Below, piece after piece: positions 8,275 through 17,923 of a DNA stretch of 64,000 nt. Position numbers and translations under genes: made by a program. The notes beneath the pieces are model-generated. The model had not been told where the DNA came from, did no database searches, and worked only from the letters and a program-made list of their open reading frames with translations. Source of the stretch: Microbacterium sp. CBA3102 (GTDB lineage Bacteria > Actinomycetota > Actinomycetes > Actinomycetales > Microbacteriaceae); NCBI RefSeq assembly GCF_007954505.1, contig NZ_CP042412.1:3348001-3412000 (forward strand), in the 5' to 3' direction. The stretch's first letter is position 1. Each line of letters begins with the position of its first letter.

Positions 8275-9453
8275 CTAGGCGACGGCAGCACGGGCCGCGA
8301 CGAACGCCGCGACACATCTCTCCACCTGCTCCGGCGTGTGCGCCGCCGAGAGCTGCACCCGTATCCGCGCCAGGTCGCGGGGGACGACCGGGAAGCTGAA
8401 GGCGGTGACGTAGACCCCCCGCTCCTGCATCTCGCGAGCGATCCGCGCTGTCTTCGCGGCATCCCCGAACATCACCGGGACGATCGGATGCTCACCGGGA
8501 AGCAGGTCGAATCCCTCGGCTTCCATCCGCTCGCGGAAGAGTGCCGCGTTGCTGCGCAGACGCGACCGGAGGTCTGCCGAGCCCTCCACGAGATCGAGTG
8601 CGGTCAGGGTCCCGGCGACGATCGCGGGCGCGAGCGTGTTCGAGAACAGGTACGGGCGCGAACGCTGACGCAGCAGCGCGACGATCTCCGCATGCGATGC
8701 GACGTAGCCGCCGGATGCTCCGCCCAGGGCCTTCCCGAATGTTCCGGTGTAGATGTCGACGCGGTCGGCGACCCCGCACAGCTCCGGCGTCCCCCGCCCG
8801 TTCTCGCCCACGAACCCGACGGCATGGGAGTCGTCCACGAACACCAGGGCGTCGTAGCGCTCGGCCAGGTCGCAGATCTCAGCGAGGGGTGCGATGTAGC
8901 CGTCCATCGAGAAGACCCCGTCGGTCACGATGACCCTGTGCCGCGCATCCGACGCCGCCCGCAGCTGCTCCTCGAGGTCGGCCAGGTCACGGTTGCGGTA
9001 GCGGAGCCTGCGCGCCTTCGAGAGCCGGATGCCGTCGATGATCGACGCGTGGTTGAGCTCGTCCGAGATGATGGCGTCCTCCGCGGAGAAGAGCGTCTCG
9101 AACACTCCCCCGTTCGCATCGAAGCACGACGAGTAGAGGATCGCTTCGTCCGTCCCGAGGAAGTCGGCGAGACGGCGTTCGAGCTCGAGATGCTGCTCCT
9201 GCGTACCGCAGATGAAGCGGACGCTCGCGAGCCCGTAGCCCCATTCCTGCAGTGCCCCGGTCGCCGCATCCAGGATGCGCGGGTCATCGGCGAGGCCGAG
9301 GTAGTTGTTCGCGCAGAAGTTCAGCACCTCCGCGCCGTCCGCCGTGATCTCGGCACTCTGGGGGCCGCGAATGCCGCGCTCATGCTTGGTGAGCCCGGCC
9401 TCCTCGATGGCCGCCAGCTCTCCCGCCACGTGGTCCTTGAAGGTTCCGTACAT
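8275..9453 (-). CDS. kbl: Glycine C-acetyltransferase (2-amino-3-ketobutyrate CoA ligase)
   Basis: PLP enzyme of 392 aa, cytoplasmic, that cleaves 2-amino-3-oxobutyrate with CoA to glycine and acetyl-CoA. This is the second step of threonine catabolism after TDH. The PLP-binding lysine is K241 in [15 protein letters not shown]. Other hallmarks of the alpha-oxoamine synthase family are present: [21 protein letters not shown] and [13 protein letters not shown]. The start ATG overlaps the tdh stop by one base (TGATG), so the pair is translationally coupled. Length matches characterised Kbl proteins (about 398 aa). Confidence 0.96.
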   Translation of the reverse strand: MYGTFKDHVAGELAAIEEAGLTKHERGIRGPQSAEITADGAEVLNFCANNYLGLADDPRILDAATGALQEWGYGLASVRFICGTQEQHLELERRLADFLGTDEAILYSSCFDANGGVFETLFSAEDAIISDELNHASIIDGIRLSKARRLRYRNRDLADLEEQLRAASDARHRVIVTDGVFSMDGYIAPLAEICDLAERYDALVFVDDSHAVGFVGENGRGTPELCGVADRVDIYTGTFGKALGGASGGYVASHAEIVALLRQRSRPYLFSNTLAPAIVAGTLTALDLVEGSADLRSRLRSNAALFRERMEAEGFDLLPGEHPIVPVMFGDAAKTARIAREMQERGVYVTAFSFPVVPRDLARIRVQLSAAHTPEQVERCVAAFVAARAAVA

Positions 9454-10496
9454 CACAACTCCGTCCAGTCGAGGATGATCTTGCCTGTTCCCGCTGACTC
9501 CGCCGCAGCGAAGCCTCTTCGCCAGTCGCGCACCGGGACGACGTCGGCGATCACACGTCCGATGGCATCGCGCAGGGTCGCGCTCGTCTGGAGCATCGCC
9601 CCCATCGCGTTCCAGGTCTCGAACATCTCGCGCCCGTAGATCCCCTTGATCGTGAGCATGTGGGTGACCAGCTTGCCCCAGTCGATCTCGAAGCCGCTGC
9701 TCGGCAGACCGAGCATGGCGATGCGCCCGCCGTGGTTCATGTTGTCGATCAGCGCCGGGAGCGCCGATGCCGCGCCGCTCATCTCGAATCCGATGTCGAA
9801 GCCTTCCCGCATGCCGAGGGCGTGCTGCGCGTCGCGGATGTCCCGCACCGAGACGTCGACGACCTCGTCGGCGCCCATCCGGCGTGCCATCTCCAGCCGC
9901 GGGGCGCTCACATCGGTCGCCGCGATGAAGCGGGCTCCGGCGTGCCGGGCGACGGCGATCGCCATGAGTCCGATCGGACCGCAGCCCGTCACCAGAACGT
10001 CTTCGCCGACGAGCGGGAAGGTCAGCGCCGTGTGGACGGCGTTCCCCAGCGGATCGAAGATCGCTCCGAGCTCCGGCGTCACATCGGCGTGATGCACCCA
10101 GACGTTCGCCGCGGGCAGCGCGAGGAACTCCGCGAAGGCGCCGTCCCGCTGCAGCCCGAGGCCGATCGTGCGGATGCACATCTGACGACGACCTGCTCGA
10201 CAGTTGCGGCACGTGCCGCACACGATGTGCCCTTCTCCCGAGACGCGGTCCCCGACTGCGATGTCGTGCACCGAGGGTCCCACCTCAACGACCTCGCCGT
10301 AGAACTCATGGCCGGGGATCAGCGGGGCGGCGATCGCCGAGGCCGCCCAGTCGTCCCAGCGGAGGATGTGCAGGTCGGTGCCGCAGATCCCGGTGCGCAG
10401 GACCCGGATCACGACCTCATCGGGGCCGGCGGTCGGGTCCGGACGCTCGACGAGCTCGAGCCCGGCACCCGGTGCATCCTTGAACAGTGCCTTCAT
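9453..10496 (-). CDS. tdh: L-threonine 3-dehydrogenase
   Basis: Zinc-dependent medium-chain dehydrogenase, 347 aa, oxidising L-threonine to 2-amino-3-oxobutyrate with NAD+. Catalytic zinc ligands are Cys38 (GICGTDLH) and His63-Glu64 (PGHEFYGE). The four structural-zinc cysteines are C93, C96, C99 and C107. The nucleotide-binding fold begins at [14 protein letters not shown]. The ATG at 10496 gives the family-typical N-terminus MKALFKD; a longer in-frame extension reaches into the regulatory gap and was rejected. It is the first gene of a tdh-kbl operon and divergent from a LysR regulator that probably controls it. Confidence 0.96.
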   Translation of the reverse strand: MKALFKDAPGAGLELVERPDPTAGPDEVVIRVLRTGICGTDLHILRWDDWAASAIAAPLIPGHEFYGEVVEVGPSVHDIAVGDRVSGEGHIVCGTCRNCRAGRRQMCIRTIGLGLQRDGAFAEFLALPAANVWVHHADVTPELGAIFDPLGNAVHTALTFPLVGEDVLVTGCGPIGLMAIAVARHAGARFIAATDVSAPRLEMARRMGADEVVDVSVRDIRDAQHALGMREGFDIGFEMSGAASALPALIDNMNHGGRIAMLGLPSSGFEIDWGKLVTHMLTIKGIYGREMFETWNAMGAMLQTSATLRDAIGRVIADVVPVRDWRRGFAAAESAGTGKIILDWTEL

Positions 10497-10555
10497 GCTT
10501 CCGATCCCACCGCATCCGACCATGTAGAGCAATCGCCATCGTCTGCAGTGATCAT

Positions 10556-10569
10556 TTAGCAAATGCTAA
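10556..10569. promoter_or_regulatory. Inverted repeat in the tdh/LysR divergent promoter region
   Basis: An inverted repeat TTAGCA-AA-TGCTAA lies in the 83-bp gap between tdh (minus) and the LysR gene (plus), only 11 nt before the LysR start codon. It is A/T-rich in a GC-rich context and is a plausible LysR binding site. It overlaps a possible -10 element (GCTAAT, 10565-10570), which would put the LysR transcript start very close to its ATG. Confidence 0.5.
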
Positions 10570-10579
10570 TGTTTTGCGG

Positions 10580-11497
10580 ATGGAGCTCCATCAATTGCAG
10601 ATCCTGCGCGAACTCGGCGCGCTCGGAAGCGTCACGGCCGTGGCCGACGCCCTCCGGGTCACCCCCTCCGCGGTCTCGCAGCAGCTCACGGCACTCCAGA
10701 GAGGCTTCCCCACACCCCTCACCAAGAAGCAGGGACGGACCCTCTCGCTCACTCCCGCGGGCGCGGTCCTCGCAGCGGCGGCGACCGAGGCGATCGATGC
10801 CATGGCCGCAGCCCGGCATGCCGTGGAGGAGTTCGAGGACTCCCCGACCGGAGTCGTCAGCGTCAGCGGATTCCACAGCGTGGGGCAAGCCCTGTTCGGA
10901 CCGTTGTTGCGCGAGTTCACGGGCGACGCGTCCGCACCGAGCGTGCAGGTGACCGACGAGGATGTCGCACAGAGCGAGTTCCCCGCATTGACGGCGCGCT
11001 ACGATCTCGTCCTGGCGCATCGCATGGAGCATTCGGCACCTTGGCCGACAGCGGGGATGCGAAGTCTGACGCTCGTACGCGAGCCCCTCGACGTCGCCGT
11101 GTCGAAGTCGCACCCGCTCTCCACCCGGTCGAGCCTCATGCCGACCGACGTCGCCGGCGAACGGTGGGTCACCAGCCGCATCGGCTACTCCCCCGACGAT
11201 GTGCTCCGCGCCGTGTCCGCCGTCGCCAACCGGCCCGTCGAGATCCATCACCGCATCAACGACTACGGTGCCGTCTCCGCCGTGGTCGCCGCCGGCGGGG
11301 TGCTCGGGATGCTGCCGCGATACACGTCGCGCAGTGTGGACGACCGGGACATCGTGCGCATCCCGCTCGAAGGGGTGAGCACCCATCGGATGATCGACGT
11401 GCTCGCACGTCCGGAGAACCTGCGTCGACGCTCGGTCCGCACGGTCGTGGAAGCACTGCGGCGGGTGATGACGCGCCTGAGCGAAGACGGTTCCTGA
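10580..11497 (+). CDS. LysR-family transcriptional regulator of the tdh-kbl operon
   Basis: A 305-aa LysR-type regulator. The N-terminal winged helix is clear: LRELGALGSVTAVADALRVT followed by the recognition helix PSAVSQQLTALQ. The C-terminal effector-binding domain spans roughly residues 90-300. The ATG at 10580 gives the canonical start MELHQLQILRELG. It is divergent from tdh-kbl, the usual arrangement for a LysR regulator and its target, so control of threonine catabolism is the likely role. The effector is unknown; threonine or a pathway intermediate would be the first guess. Confidence 0.9.
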   Translation: MELHQLQILRELGALGSVTAVADALRVTPSAVSQQLTALQRGFPTPLTKKQGRTLSLTPAGAVLAAAATEAIDAMAAARHAVEEFEDSPTGVVSVSGFHSVGQALFGPLLREFTGDASAPSVQVTDEDVAQSEFPALTARYDLVLAHRMEHSAPWPTAGMRSLTLVREPLDVAVSKSHPLSTRSSLMPTDVAGERWVTSRIGYSPDDVLRAVSAVANRPVEIHHRINDYGAVSAVVAAGGVLGMLPRYTSRSVDDRDIVRIPLEGVSTHRMIDVLARPENLRRRSVRTVVEALRRVMTRLSEDGS

Positions 11498-11528
11498 GCC
11501 TGCGCAGGTCGATGGATAGGCTCGGAGG

Positions 11529-13595
11529 ATGACCGACGCCACGAACCCGTTGCTGCAGCCGTCGCCCCTCCCGTACGGCCTCCCCGACTACCCGGCGATC
11601 CGGCCCGAGCACTATCTCCCGGCGTTCCAGGCGGGGTTCGACGAGCAGCTCCGCGAGATCCAGCGCATCACGATGGTCCGGTCGATGCCGACGTTCGAGA
11701 ACACCGTGGAGGCTCTGGAGCGCTCCGGCGAGTTGCTCGACCGCGTCGCACACGTCTTCTACACCGTGAGCTCAGCAGACGCGACGCCGGAGATCCAGGA
11801 GATCGACGAGCAGCTCGCGCCGCTCATGGCCGCACACCAGGACGCGATCACGCTCGACGGCGCCCTGTACTGGCGGATACGGCAGGTGTACGAGCAGCGC
11901 GATGCTCTGGACCTCGACGCCGAGCAGCGGTATCTGGTGGAACGCCATCACCGGGAGATGACGCACGCGGGCGCGGGCCTGGATGACGAGGCCAAGACGC
12001 GGCTGACCGCGCTGAACCAGCGGCTGTCCACTTTGACCAACACCTTCGAGCGCAACCTGCTCAACGACACGAACGACCTCGCCGTCGTCTTCGACTCCGC
12101 GGCCGAGCTGGAGGGTCTGAGCAGCGGTGAGCTCTCGGCGGCCACACGTGCGGCGGCCGACCGGGGGCTGGAGGGGAAGTTCCTCATCACGCTTCCGCTC
12201 TTCACCGGGCACCCGGCGCTGGCCCAGCTGCGCGTGCGAGAGTCTCGACGTCGCATCATGGCGGCATCGCTCGCACGCGCTTCCCGAGGGAACGCGAACG
12301 ACAACCGTGCCGTGCTGACCGAGATCGTGCGGCTGCGCGCGGAGCGAGCGGCTCTGCTGGGGTACGAGTCGCATGCCGCCTACGTCACCGCCGACGAGAC
12401 GGCCGGTACTCCGGACGCTGTCGAGCAGATGCTGCGTCGCCTCGCCGGCCCCGCAGCGCGGAATGCGCGCGAAGAGCGGGCGGCGCTCCAGGCGATCGTC
12501 GACGAGACCGAGCCTGCCCCGTTCGCCGTCGAAGCCCACGACTGGGCGTTCTACACCGAGCGGGTCCGCACTGCGCGCTACGACATCGACTCCCGTGCCC
12601 TGCGCCCCTGGTTCGAAGCGGAGCGTGTCCTGCAGGACGGTGTCTTCTACGCGGCGACGCGGCTGTACGGCGTCACCTTCGCCGAGCGTGAGGATCTCGT
12701 CGCCTACCACCCGGGTGCGCGGGTCTTCGAGGTGCGCAACGCCGACGGCTCACCTGTCGGCCTCTACGTGCTCGACCTCTACACGCGTGACTCGAAGCGC
12801 GGCGGCGCCTGGATGAACGCGATCGTGAGTCAGTCGCGACTGCGCGGCACGGCTCCCGTCGTCGTCAACAACCTGAACGTGCCGCTGCCGGGTGACGGGG
12901 AGCCGACCCTGTTGACGCTCGACGAGGTGACGACGCTGTTCCACGAGTTCGGGCATGCCCTGCACGGACTCTTCGCGCGCGTGACGTACCCGCACTTCGC
13001 GGGGACGAACGTGTTCCGCGACTTCGTCGAGTTCCCGAGCCAGGTGAACGAGATGTGGATCCTGTGGCCGGAGGTCCTCGACAACTACGCGCGTCATCAT
13101 GAGACCGGCGCCCCTCTGGATCCCGCGATCGTGGAGCGTCTGCGCGCCACCGAGACGTTCGACCAGGGGCACGCGACGAGCGAGTACCTGGCTGCTGCCT
13201 GGCTCGACCAAGCCTGGCACCGGCTGGGCACCGACGCGAAGGTCATCGACGTCGCCGCGTTCGAGGCTGCCGCGTTGGCCGACATCGGCCTCGATGACCC
13301 CGCGGTGCCGACGCGCTACTCCTCCACCTACTTCGCCCACGTGTTCTCCGGCGGATACAGCGCGGGCTACTACTCGTACATCTGGAGCGAGGTGCTCGAC
13401 GCCGATACCGTCGAGTGGTTCCGCGACAACGGCGGTCTCACTCGCGGCAACGGCGATCGGTTCCGCGAGCGGCTGCTCGGTGTCGGGGGCTCGAAAGATC
13501 CTCTCGCCGCCTACCGTGACTTCCGTGGACGCGACGCCGAGATCGAACCGCTCCTGAAACGGCGGGGACTCAGCGACGGAATCGTGGGACGCTGA
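11529..13595 (+). CDS. dcp: M3 family metallopeptidase (peptidyl-dipeptidase Dcp type)
   Basis: Zinc oligopeptidase of 688 aa, predicted cytoplasmic (no signal peptide), degrading short peptides. The M3 zinc motif HEFGH is at residues 472-476, within LFHEFGHALHGLFA. The conserved downstream block FRDFVEFPSQVNEMW, carrying the third-ligand region, follows at about 495-510. The N-terminal helical domain contains the Dcp-like opening PDYPAIRPEHYLPAFQAGFD. Length equals E. coli Dcp (about 680 aa), and the sequence favours the Dcp/OpdA branch. It stands alone, 31 nt after the LysR gene and convergent with the Nudix gene. Confidence 0.94.
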   Translation: MTDATNPLLQPSPLPYGLPDYPAIRPEHYLPAFQAGFDEQLREIQRITMVRSMPTFENTVEALERSGELLDRVAHVFYTVSSADATPEIQEIDEQLAPLMAAHQDAITLDGALYWRIRQVYEQRDALDLDAEQRYLVERHHREMTHAGAGLDDEAKTRLTALNQRLSTLTNTFERNLLNDTNDLAVVFDSAAELEGLSSGELSAATRAAADRGLEGKFLITLPLFTGHPALAQLRVRESRRRIMAASLARASRGNANDNRAVLTEIVRLRAERAALLGYESHAAYVTADETAGTPDAVEQMLRRLAGPAARNAREERAALQAIVDETEPAPFAVEAHDWAFYTERVRTARYDIDSRALRPWFEAERVLQDGVFYAATRLYGVTFAEREDLVAYHPGARVFEVRNADGSPVGLYVLDLYTRDSKRGGAWMNAIVSQSRLRGTAPVVVNNLNVPLPGDGEPTLLTLDEVTTLFHEFGHALHGLFARVTYPHFAGTNVFRDFVEFPSQVNEMWILWPEVLDNYARHHETGAPLDPAIVERLRATETFDQGHATSEYLAAAWLDQAWHRLGTDAKVIDVAAFEAAALADIGLDDPAVPTRYSSTYFAHVFSGGYSAGYYSYIWSEVLDADTVEWFRDNGGLTRGNGDRFRERLLGVGGSKDPLAAYRDFRGRDAEIEPLLKRRGLSDGIVGR

Positions 13596-13648
13596 CCGCT
13601 TTCGCCGCTTTCCCCTAAGCTGCGAAACCCGCGGGAGCCGCGTCGTCG

Positions 13649-14185
13649 TCAGCGTCGGAGCCAGTCCATCGCCTTGTACCACGTGAGCTGGTGGTAGCTC
13701 TGGGAGAGGTGGTCGCTGAGTCCCTCGAGTGACAGCACGTGTACAGCGATCGCCTCGCTGTCGTCGAGCGTCTGTTCCCCGATGCGGCTGCAGCGTCGCG
13801 CGAGGAAGTGATGCACGCGGTTGGTGTGGTTGCCGAAGTTAGCCCAGGTCGCACCGAGCTCGATGAGCTCTTCGGAGACGAAACCGGTCTCCTCGAGCAA
13901 CTCACGCGCGGCTGCATCGCGGGGCGATTCCCCCGGCTCGACTCCCCCACCGATCGTGCCCATCGCGACGATCCCCGCGCCATGCCGATACTCCTCGACG
14001 AGAATCGCATCGTCGTTCTCGTCGAGAGCCAGTACCGAGATCCAGTCGCCGTATTCCAGCACGTAGAAAGGCGCTATCCGTCGACCACTCACGTCTTCGC
14101 AGGTATCAGCCCGCACGTGAATCCATCGGTCCTCGACGATGGTCTCGCTCGACGGCGTCGTCCAGGGCGCCGGGCGTCCGGTCAC
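13649..14185 (-). CDS. Nudix hydrolase
   Basis: A 178-aa hydrolase of nucleoside-diphosphate-linked substrates. The Nudix box is complete: the GGGVEPGE segment runs into [11 protein letters not shown], giving the Gx5Ex7REUxEExGU pattern. The N-terminal strand region [20 protein letters not shown] and the EYRHGAG segment resemble ADP-ribose pyrophosphatase-type Nudix enzymes, but the substrate cannot be fixed. The start is GTG at 14185, overlapping the clpX stop as GTGA, so it is the second gene of a clpX operon. Confidence 0.9.
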   Translation of the reverse strand: MTGRPAPWTTPSSETIVEDRWIHVRADTCEDVSGRRIAPFYVLEYGDWISVLALDENDDAILVEEYRHGAGIVAMGTIGGGVEPGESPRDAAARELLEETGFVSEELIELGATWANFGNHTNRVHHFLARRCSRIGEQTLDDSEAIAVHVLSLEGLSDHLSQSYHQLTWYKAMDWLRR

Positions 14186-15450
14186 GCGCTCTTGCGCTTG
14201 CGCTCCATCACGATGGTCGGCGGCGCGCCCTCTTCGACAGCCGCCCGAGTCACGATGACCTTGGCGACGTCTTCCGCCGACGGGATCTCGAACATGATGG
14301 GTCCGAGGACATCCTCGAGGATCGCGCGGAGGCCACGCGCGCCGGTCTTGCGCTCCACGGCGAGGTCGGCGATCGATCGCAGTGCGTCCTCTTCGAACTC
14401 GAGCTGCACACCGTCGATCTCGAACATGCGCTGGTACTGCTTCACCAGCGCATTGCGAGGCCCCGTGAGGATGTCGATCAGGGCGTCCTGGTCGAGGGGC
14501 GAGACGTTCGTGACGACGGGGAGACGCCCGATGAACTCGGGGATCAGGCCGAACTTGTGCAGGTCTTCCGGGAGCACTTCGCTGAAAAGATCGAGGTCTT
14601 TGCCCTTGTCATGCAACGGGGCGCCGAAGCCGATGCCGTGCTTGCCGACCCGCGCCGACACGATGTCTTCCAGGCCGGCGAAGGCTCCCGCGACGATGAA
14701 CAGGACGTTCGACGTGTCGATCTGCAGGAACTCCTGATGCGGATGCTTGCGTCCGCCCTGCGGGGGCACCGAGGCCACCGTGCCCTCGATGATCTTGAGC
14801 AGTGCCTGCTGCACACCCTCGCCCGAGACATCACGCGTGATCGACGGGTTCTCCGCCTTGCGGGCGATCTTGTCGACCTCGTCGATGTAGATGATGCCCT
14901 GTTCGGCGCGCTTGACGTCGTAGTCGGCGGCCTGGATGAGCTTGAGCAGGATGTTCTCAACGTCTTCACCGACATAGCCGGCCTCGGTCAGCGCCGTGGC
15001 ATCCGCGACGGCGAAGGGAACGTTGAGGCGCTTGGCGAGCGTCTGCGCGAGATAGGTCTTCCCGCAGCCCGTCGGGCCGATGAGGAGGATGTTGCTCTTC
15101 GCGATCTCGACTTCTTCGGCGCGCTGCTCCGCCGTCTGAAGTGTGCCGTGCGCGCGGACGCGCTTGTAGTGGTTGTAGACCGCGACCGAGAGAGCGCGCT
15201 TCGCGGGCTCCTGGCCGACGACGTACTCCTCGAGGAAGGAGAAGATCTCACGAGGCTTGGGCAACTCGAACTCCGCTGCCCCGTCGGCGGACGACTCCGC
15301 CATCCGCTCCTCGATGATCTCGTTGCACAACTCGACGCACTCGTCGCAGATGTACACGCCGGGGCCGGCGATGAGCTGCTGGACCTGCTTCTGACTCTTT
15401 CCGCAGAAAGAGCATTTGAACAGGTCAGCGCTTTCACCGATGCGTGCCAT
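14182..15450 (-). CDS. clpX: ATP-dependent Clp protease ATP-binding subunit ClpX
   Basis: AAA+ unfoldase of 422 aa that feeds substrates into the ClpP chamber. The N-terminal zinc-binding domain carries four cysteines (C13, C16, C35, C38) for dimerisation and adaptor or substrate binding. Walker A is GPTGCGKT at 125-132, and Walker B is [12 protein letters not shown]. The ClpP-binding IGF-type loop is seen as KHGIGFGAP. Unlike in many bacteria, clpX is not next to clpP here; the two clpP genes lie about 4.5 kb away. It is first in a two-gene unit with the Nudix gene. Confidence 0.98.
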   Translation of the reverse strand: MARIGESADLFKCSFCGKSQKQVQQLIAGPGVYICDECVELCNEIIEERMAESSADGAAEFELPKPREIFSFLEEYVVGQEPAKRALSVAVYNHYKRVRAHGTLQTAEQRAEEVEIAKSNILLIGPTGCGKTYLAQTLAKRLNVPFAVADATALTEAGYVGEDVENILLKLIQAADYDVKRAEQGIIYIDEVDKIARKAENPSITRDVSGEGVQQALLKIIEGTVASVPPQGGRKHPHQEFLQIDTSNVLFIVAGAFAGLEDIVSARVGKHGIGFGAPLHDKGKDLDLFSEVLPEDLHKFGLIPEFIGRLPVVTNVSPLDQDALIDILTGPRNALVKQYQRMFEIDGVQLEFEEDALRSIADLAVERKTGARGLRAILEDVLGPIMFEIPSAEDVAKVIVTRAAVEEGAPPTIVMERKRKSA

Positions 15451-15552
15451 GCGCGTCCTCCTATGGGGGGATCAGAGATCGTCCTTCGAGCCTAACCGCT
15501 GCATGTGACACAGGGCCGCATTGGCGCGGACACGTCGGAAGCCGGACGACGT

Positions 15553-15592
15553 TGCGGCGTCTCGACCGGTGCGCACCGGTCGAGACGCCGCA
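15553..15592. terminator. Perfect 40-nt palindromic terminator after the deoC operon
   Basis: A 20-bp perfect inverted repeat without an unpaired loop base lies 28 nt beyond the stop of the truncated ALDH gene (minus strand) and about 100 nt upstream of clpX. It most likely ends the regulator-deoC-ALDH operon. Confidence 0.8.
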
Positions 15593-15619
15593 GCGTTCGG
15601 AGAGATCCGCGGACGCGGA

Positions 15620-16471
15620 TCAGACCATGCTCTTGGTGTGCCAGACGGTCTTCACCTCGGTGAAGGCACCGATCCGCTCCGGGGAGGCGATCACTTCCCC
15701 CGGGGTGAGCACGCGCTTGAGCGTGTCGGCGGCGGCGATCTGCATGTCGACCCAGTCGAGGTCGCCCGCGCCGGCCAGATCGAGGGCGTTCACGTCCTGA
15801 TGCGAGGCGAGCCACGGGGCGATCTCGGCCGGCGAACCGGTGAGCACGTTGACGACGCCGCCGGGGACGTCGCTCGTGGCCAGAACCTCCGCAAGGCTGA
15901 TGGCCGACAGCGGGTGCTGCTCACTCGCGACGACCACGACGGTGTTACCCGCGACCAGAGCAGGCGCGACGACCGAGACCAATCCGAGCAACGACGAGTC
16001 CTGCGGGGCGACGATGGCCACCACACCGGTCGGTTCCGGTACGGAGATGTTGAAGTACGGACCGGACACCGGGTTCGCATTGCCCGCCACCTGGGCGTAC
16101 TTGTCGCACCATCCGGCGTACCAGACCCACAGATCGATCGCCTCGTCGACCTGAGCGGCAGCAGCGGACGACGAAGCCCCCTCCTGCGCCACGATCTCGT
16201 CGATGAACTGCGCCCTGCGGCCTTCGAGCACCTCGGCGACGCGGTACAGCACCTGCCCGCGGTTGTAGGCGGTCGCACCCGACCAGCCCTTCACCGCGGC
16301 ACGCGCGGCGACCACGGCATCGCGGGCGTCCTTGCGTGACCCCTTGGCGGCGTTCGCGAGGAACGCGCCCTTGGGTGAGAGCACCTCGTAGGTGCGTCCG
16401 GACTCGCTGCGCGGGAAGGCGCCGCCGATCGCCAGCTTGTACGTCTTCGGAACGGTCAGACGCTTGCTCAT
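15620..16471 (-). CDS. Truncated aldehyde dehydrogenase-like protein lacking the catalytic domain
   Basis: A 283-aa protein homologous to roughly the first half of aldehyde dehydrogenases. It has the N-terminal and NAD-binding fold regions (VAIVAPQDSS, APALVAGNTVVVV, VLATSDVPGGVVNVLTG). The FTGSTGVG-type loop is replaced by LDLAGAGD, and the catalytic Cys domain is absent. The frame ends in a distinctive tail, PERIGAFTEVKTVWHTKSMV. There is no frameshift remnant, so it looks like a maintained half-length paralogue rather than a decaying pseudogene. It overlaps the full ALDH by 4 nt (ATGA) and is last in the deoC operon. A structural or regulatory partner role is possible but unproven. Confidence 0.85.
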   Translation of the reverse strand: MSKRLTVPKTYKLAIGGAFPRSESGRTYEVLSPKGAFLANAAKGSRKDARDAVVAARAAVKGWSGATAYNRGQVLYRVAEVLEGRRAQFIDEIVAQEGASSSAAAAQVDEAIDLWVWYAGWCDKYAQVAGNANPVSGPYFNISVPEPTGVVAIVAPQDSSLLGLVSVVAPALVAGNTVVVVASEQHPLSAISLAEVLATSDVPGGVVNVLTGSPAEIAPWLASHQDVNALDLAGAGDLDWVDMQIAAADTLKRVLTPGEVIASPERIGAFTEVKTVWHTKSMV

Positions 16472-17910
16472 GCTACGGCTCCCTTGAGGTAGGCGGTGAG
16501 TCCCTGACGTCCGCCCTCGCGGCCGTACCCGGATTCCTTGTAACCGCCGAACGGGCTCGACGGATCGAATCGGTTGAACGTGTTGGCCCAGATCACCCCG
16601 GCGCGCAGTCGGTCGGCCACCGCGAGGATGCGCGATCCCTTGTCCGACCAGATGCCGGCGGAGAGGCCGTACGGTGTGTTGTTCGCCTTCGCGATCGCCT
16701 CGGCCGGGGTGCGGAAGGTCAGCACCGACAGCACAGGGCCGAAGACCTCATCGCGGGCGATGCGGTGCGACGCCTCGACCCCGGTGAAGATCGTCGGAGC
16801 GAACCAGAACCCCTGTTCGGGGATGGCGCAGTCAGCGGTCCACCGCTCCGCGCCCTCCGCCTCACCGATGTCGCTGAGCTCGCGGATCCGCGCGAGCTGC
16901 GCGGCGGAGTTGATCGCACCGATGTCGGTGTTCTTGTCGAGGGGGTCCCCCAGCCGCAGCGTCGACAGGCGAGTCTTGAGTCGGTCGACGACCTCGTCGT
17001 GGATCGACTCCTGGACCAGCAGACGGCTTCCGGCACAGCACACATGGCCCTGATTGAAGAAGATGCCGTTCACGATGCCCTCGACGGCCTGATCGATCGG
17101 CGCGTCGTCGAACACGATGTTCGCCGCCTTGCCGCCGAGCTCCAGGGTGACCTTCTTGGCGGTTCCTGCCACGGCCCGGGCGATGTCACGACCGACCCCC
17201 GTGGAACCGGTGAAGGCGACCTTGTCCACGTCGGGGTGGCGCACCAGCGTCGATCCGGTCGCGCCGGCTCCGGTCACGATGTTCACGACACCGGCCGGAA
17301 GGTCGGCCTGCTGCAGGATCTCCGCGAAGAGGAGCGCCGTCAGCGGGGTCGTCTCGGCGGGCTTGAGCACGACGGTGTTCCCGGCCGCGAGAGCGGGCGC
17401 GATCTTCCACGCGAGCATCAGCAGGGGGAAGTTCCACGGGATGATCTGTCCGGCGACGCCGAGCGCGCGCGGATTCGCCCCGAGTCCGGCGTGATCGAGC
17501 TTGTCTGCCCACCCTGCGTAGTAGAAGAGCCAGGAGGCGACGAGGGGCACGTCGACGTCGCGGCTCTCCTTGATCGGCTTTCCGTTGTCGAGGCTCTCGG
17601 CGACCGCGAGTTCACGGGCGCGCTCCTGCACGAGGCGGGCGATGCGGAAGAGGTACTTCCCACGGTCGCGTCCGCTCATCTTCGACCACGTCTTGTCATA
17701 GGCGCGGCGCGCGGCGGCGACCGCACGGTCGACGTCCTCGTCGCTGGCGGAGGCGATCTCGGCGATGTGCTTCTCGCTCGACGGCGAGATCGTCGAGAAG
17801 GACGAACCGGAGCCGTCGACGAACTCGCCGTCGATGAACAGACCGTAGCTGTCCTTGAGGTTCAGGATCGCGGTGGACTCCGGTGCCGGAGCGTATTCCA
17901 GAAATGACAT
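16468..17910 (-). CDS. NAD(P)-dependent aldehyde dehydrogenase (probable acetaldehyde oxidation)
   Basis: Full-length ALDH of 480 aa, cytoplasmic, oxidising an aldehyde to its acid. The general base is Glu257 in VTLELGGKAANIVF. The catalytic cysteine is Cys291 in NQGHVCCAGSR. Asn160 of the oxyanion hole is in IIPWNFPLL, and the coenzyme loop FTGSTGVG is at about 233-240. It lies between deoC and the half-length ALDH in one operon. Since DeoC releases acetaldehyde, oxidation of acetaldehyde to acetate is the natural inferred role. The start ATG lies 13 nt after the deoC stop. Confidence 0.93.
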   Translation of the reverse strand: MSFLEYAPAPESTAILNLKDSYGLFIDGEFVDGSGSSFSTISPSSEKHIAEIASASDEDVDRAVAAARRAYDKTWSKMSGRDRGKYLFRIARLVQERARELAVAESLDNGKPIKESRDVDVPLVASWLFYYAGWADKLDHAGLGANPRALGVAGQIIPWNFPLLMLAWKIAPALAAGNTVVLKPAETTPLTALLFAEILQQADLPAGVVNIVTGAGATGSTLVRHPDVDKVAFTGSTGVGRDIARAVAGTAKKVTLELGGKAANIVFDDAPIDQAVEGIVNGIFFNQGHVCCAGSRLLVQESIHDEVVDRLKTRLSTLRLGDPLDKNTDIGAINSAAQLARIRELSDIGEAEGAERWTADCAIPEQGFWFAPTIFTGVEASHRIARDEVFGPVLSVLTFRTPAEAIAKANNTPYGLSAGIWSDKGSRILAVADRLRAGVIWANTFNRFDPSSPFGGYKESGYGREGGRQGLTAYLKGAVA

Positions 17911-17923
17911 GTTCGTCTTCCCG

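Noticed and set aside
15620..16471. Short ALDH gene as a simple pseudogene
   Set aside because: It has an intact frame, a coupled start and a distinctive tail, and no downstream remnant of the missing half is seen in any frame before the terminator.
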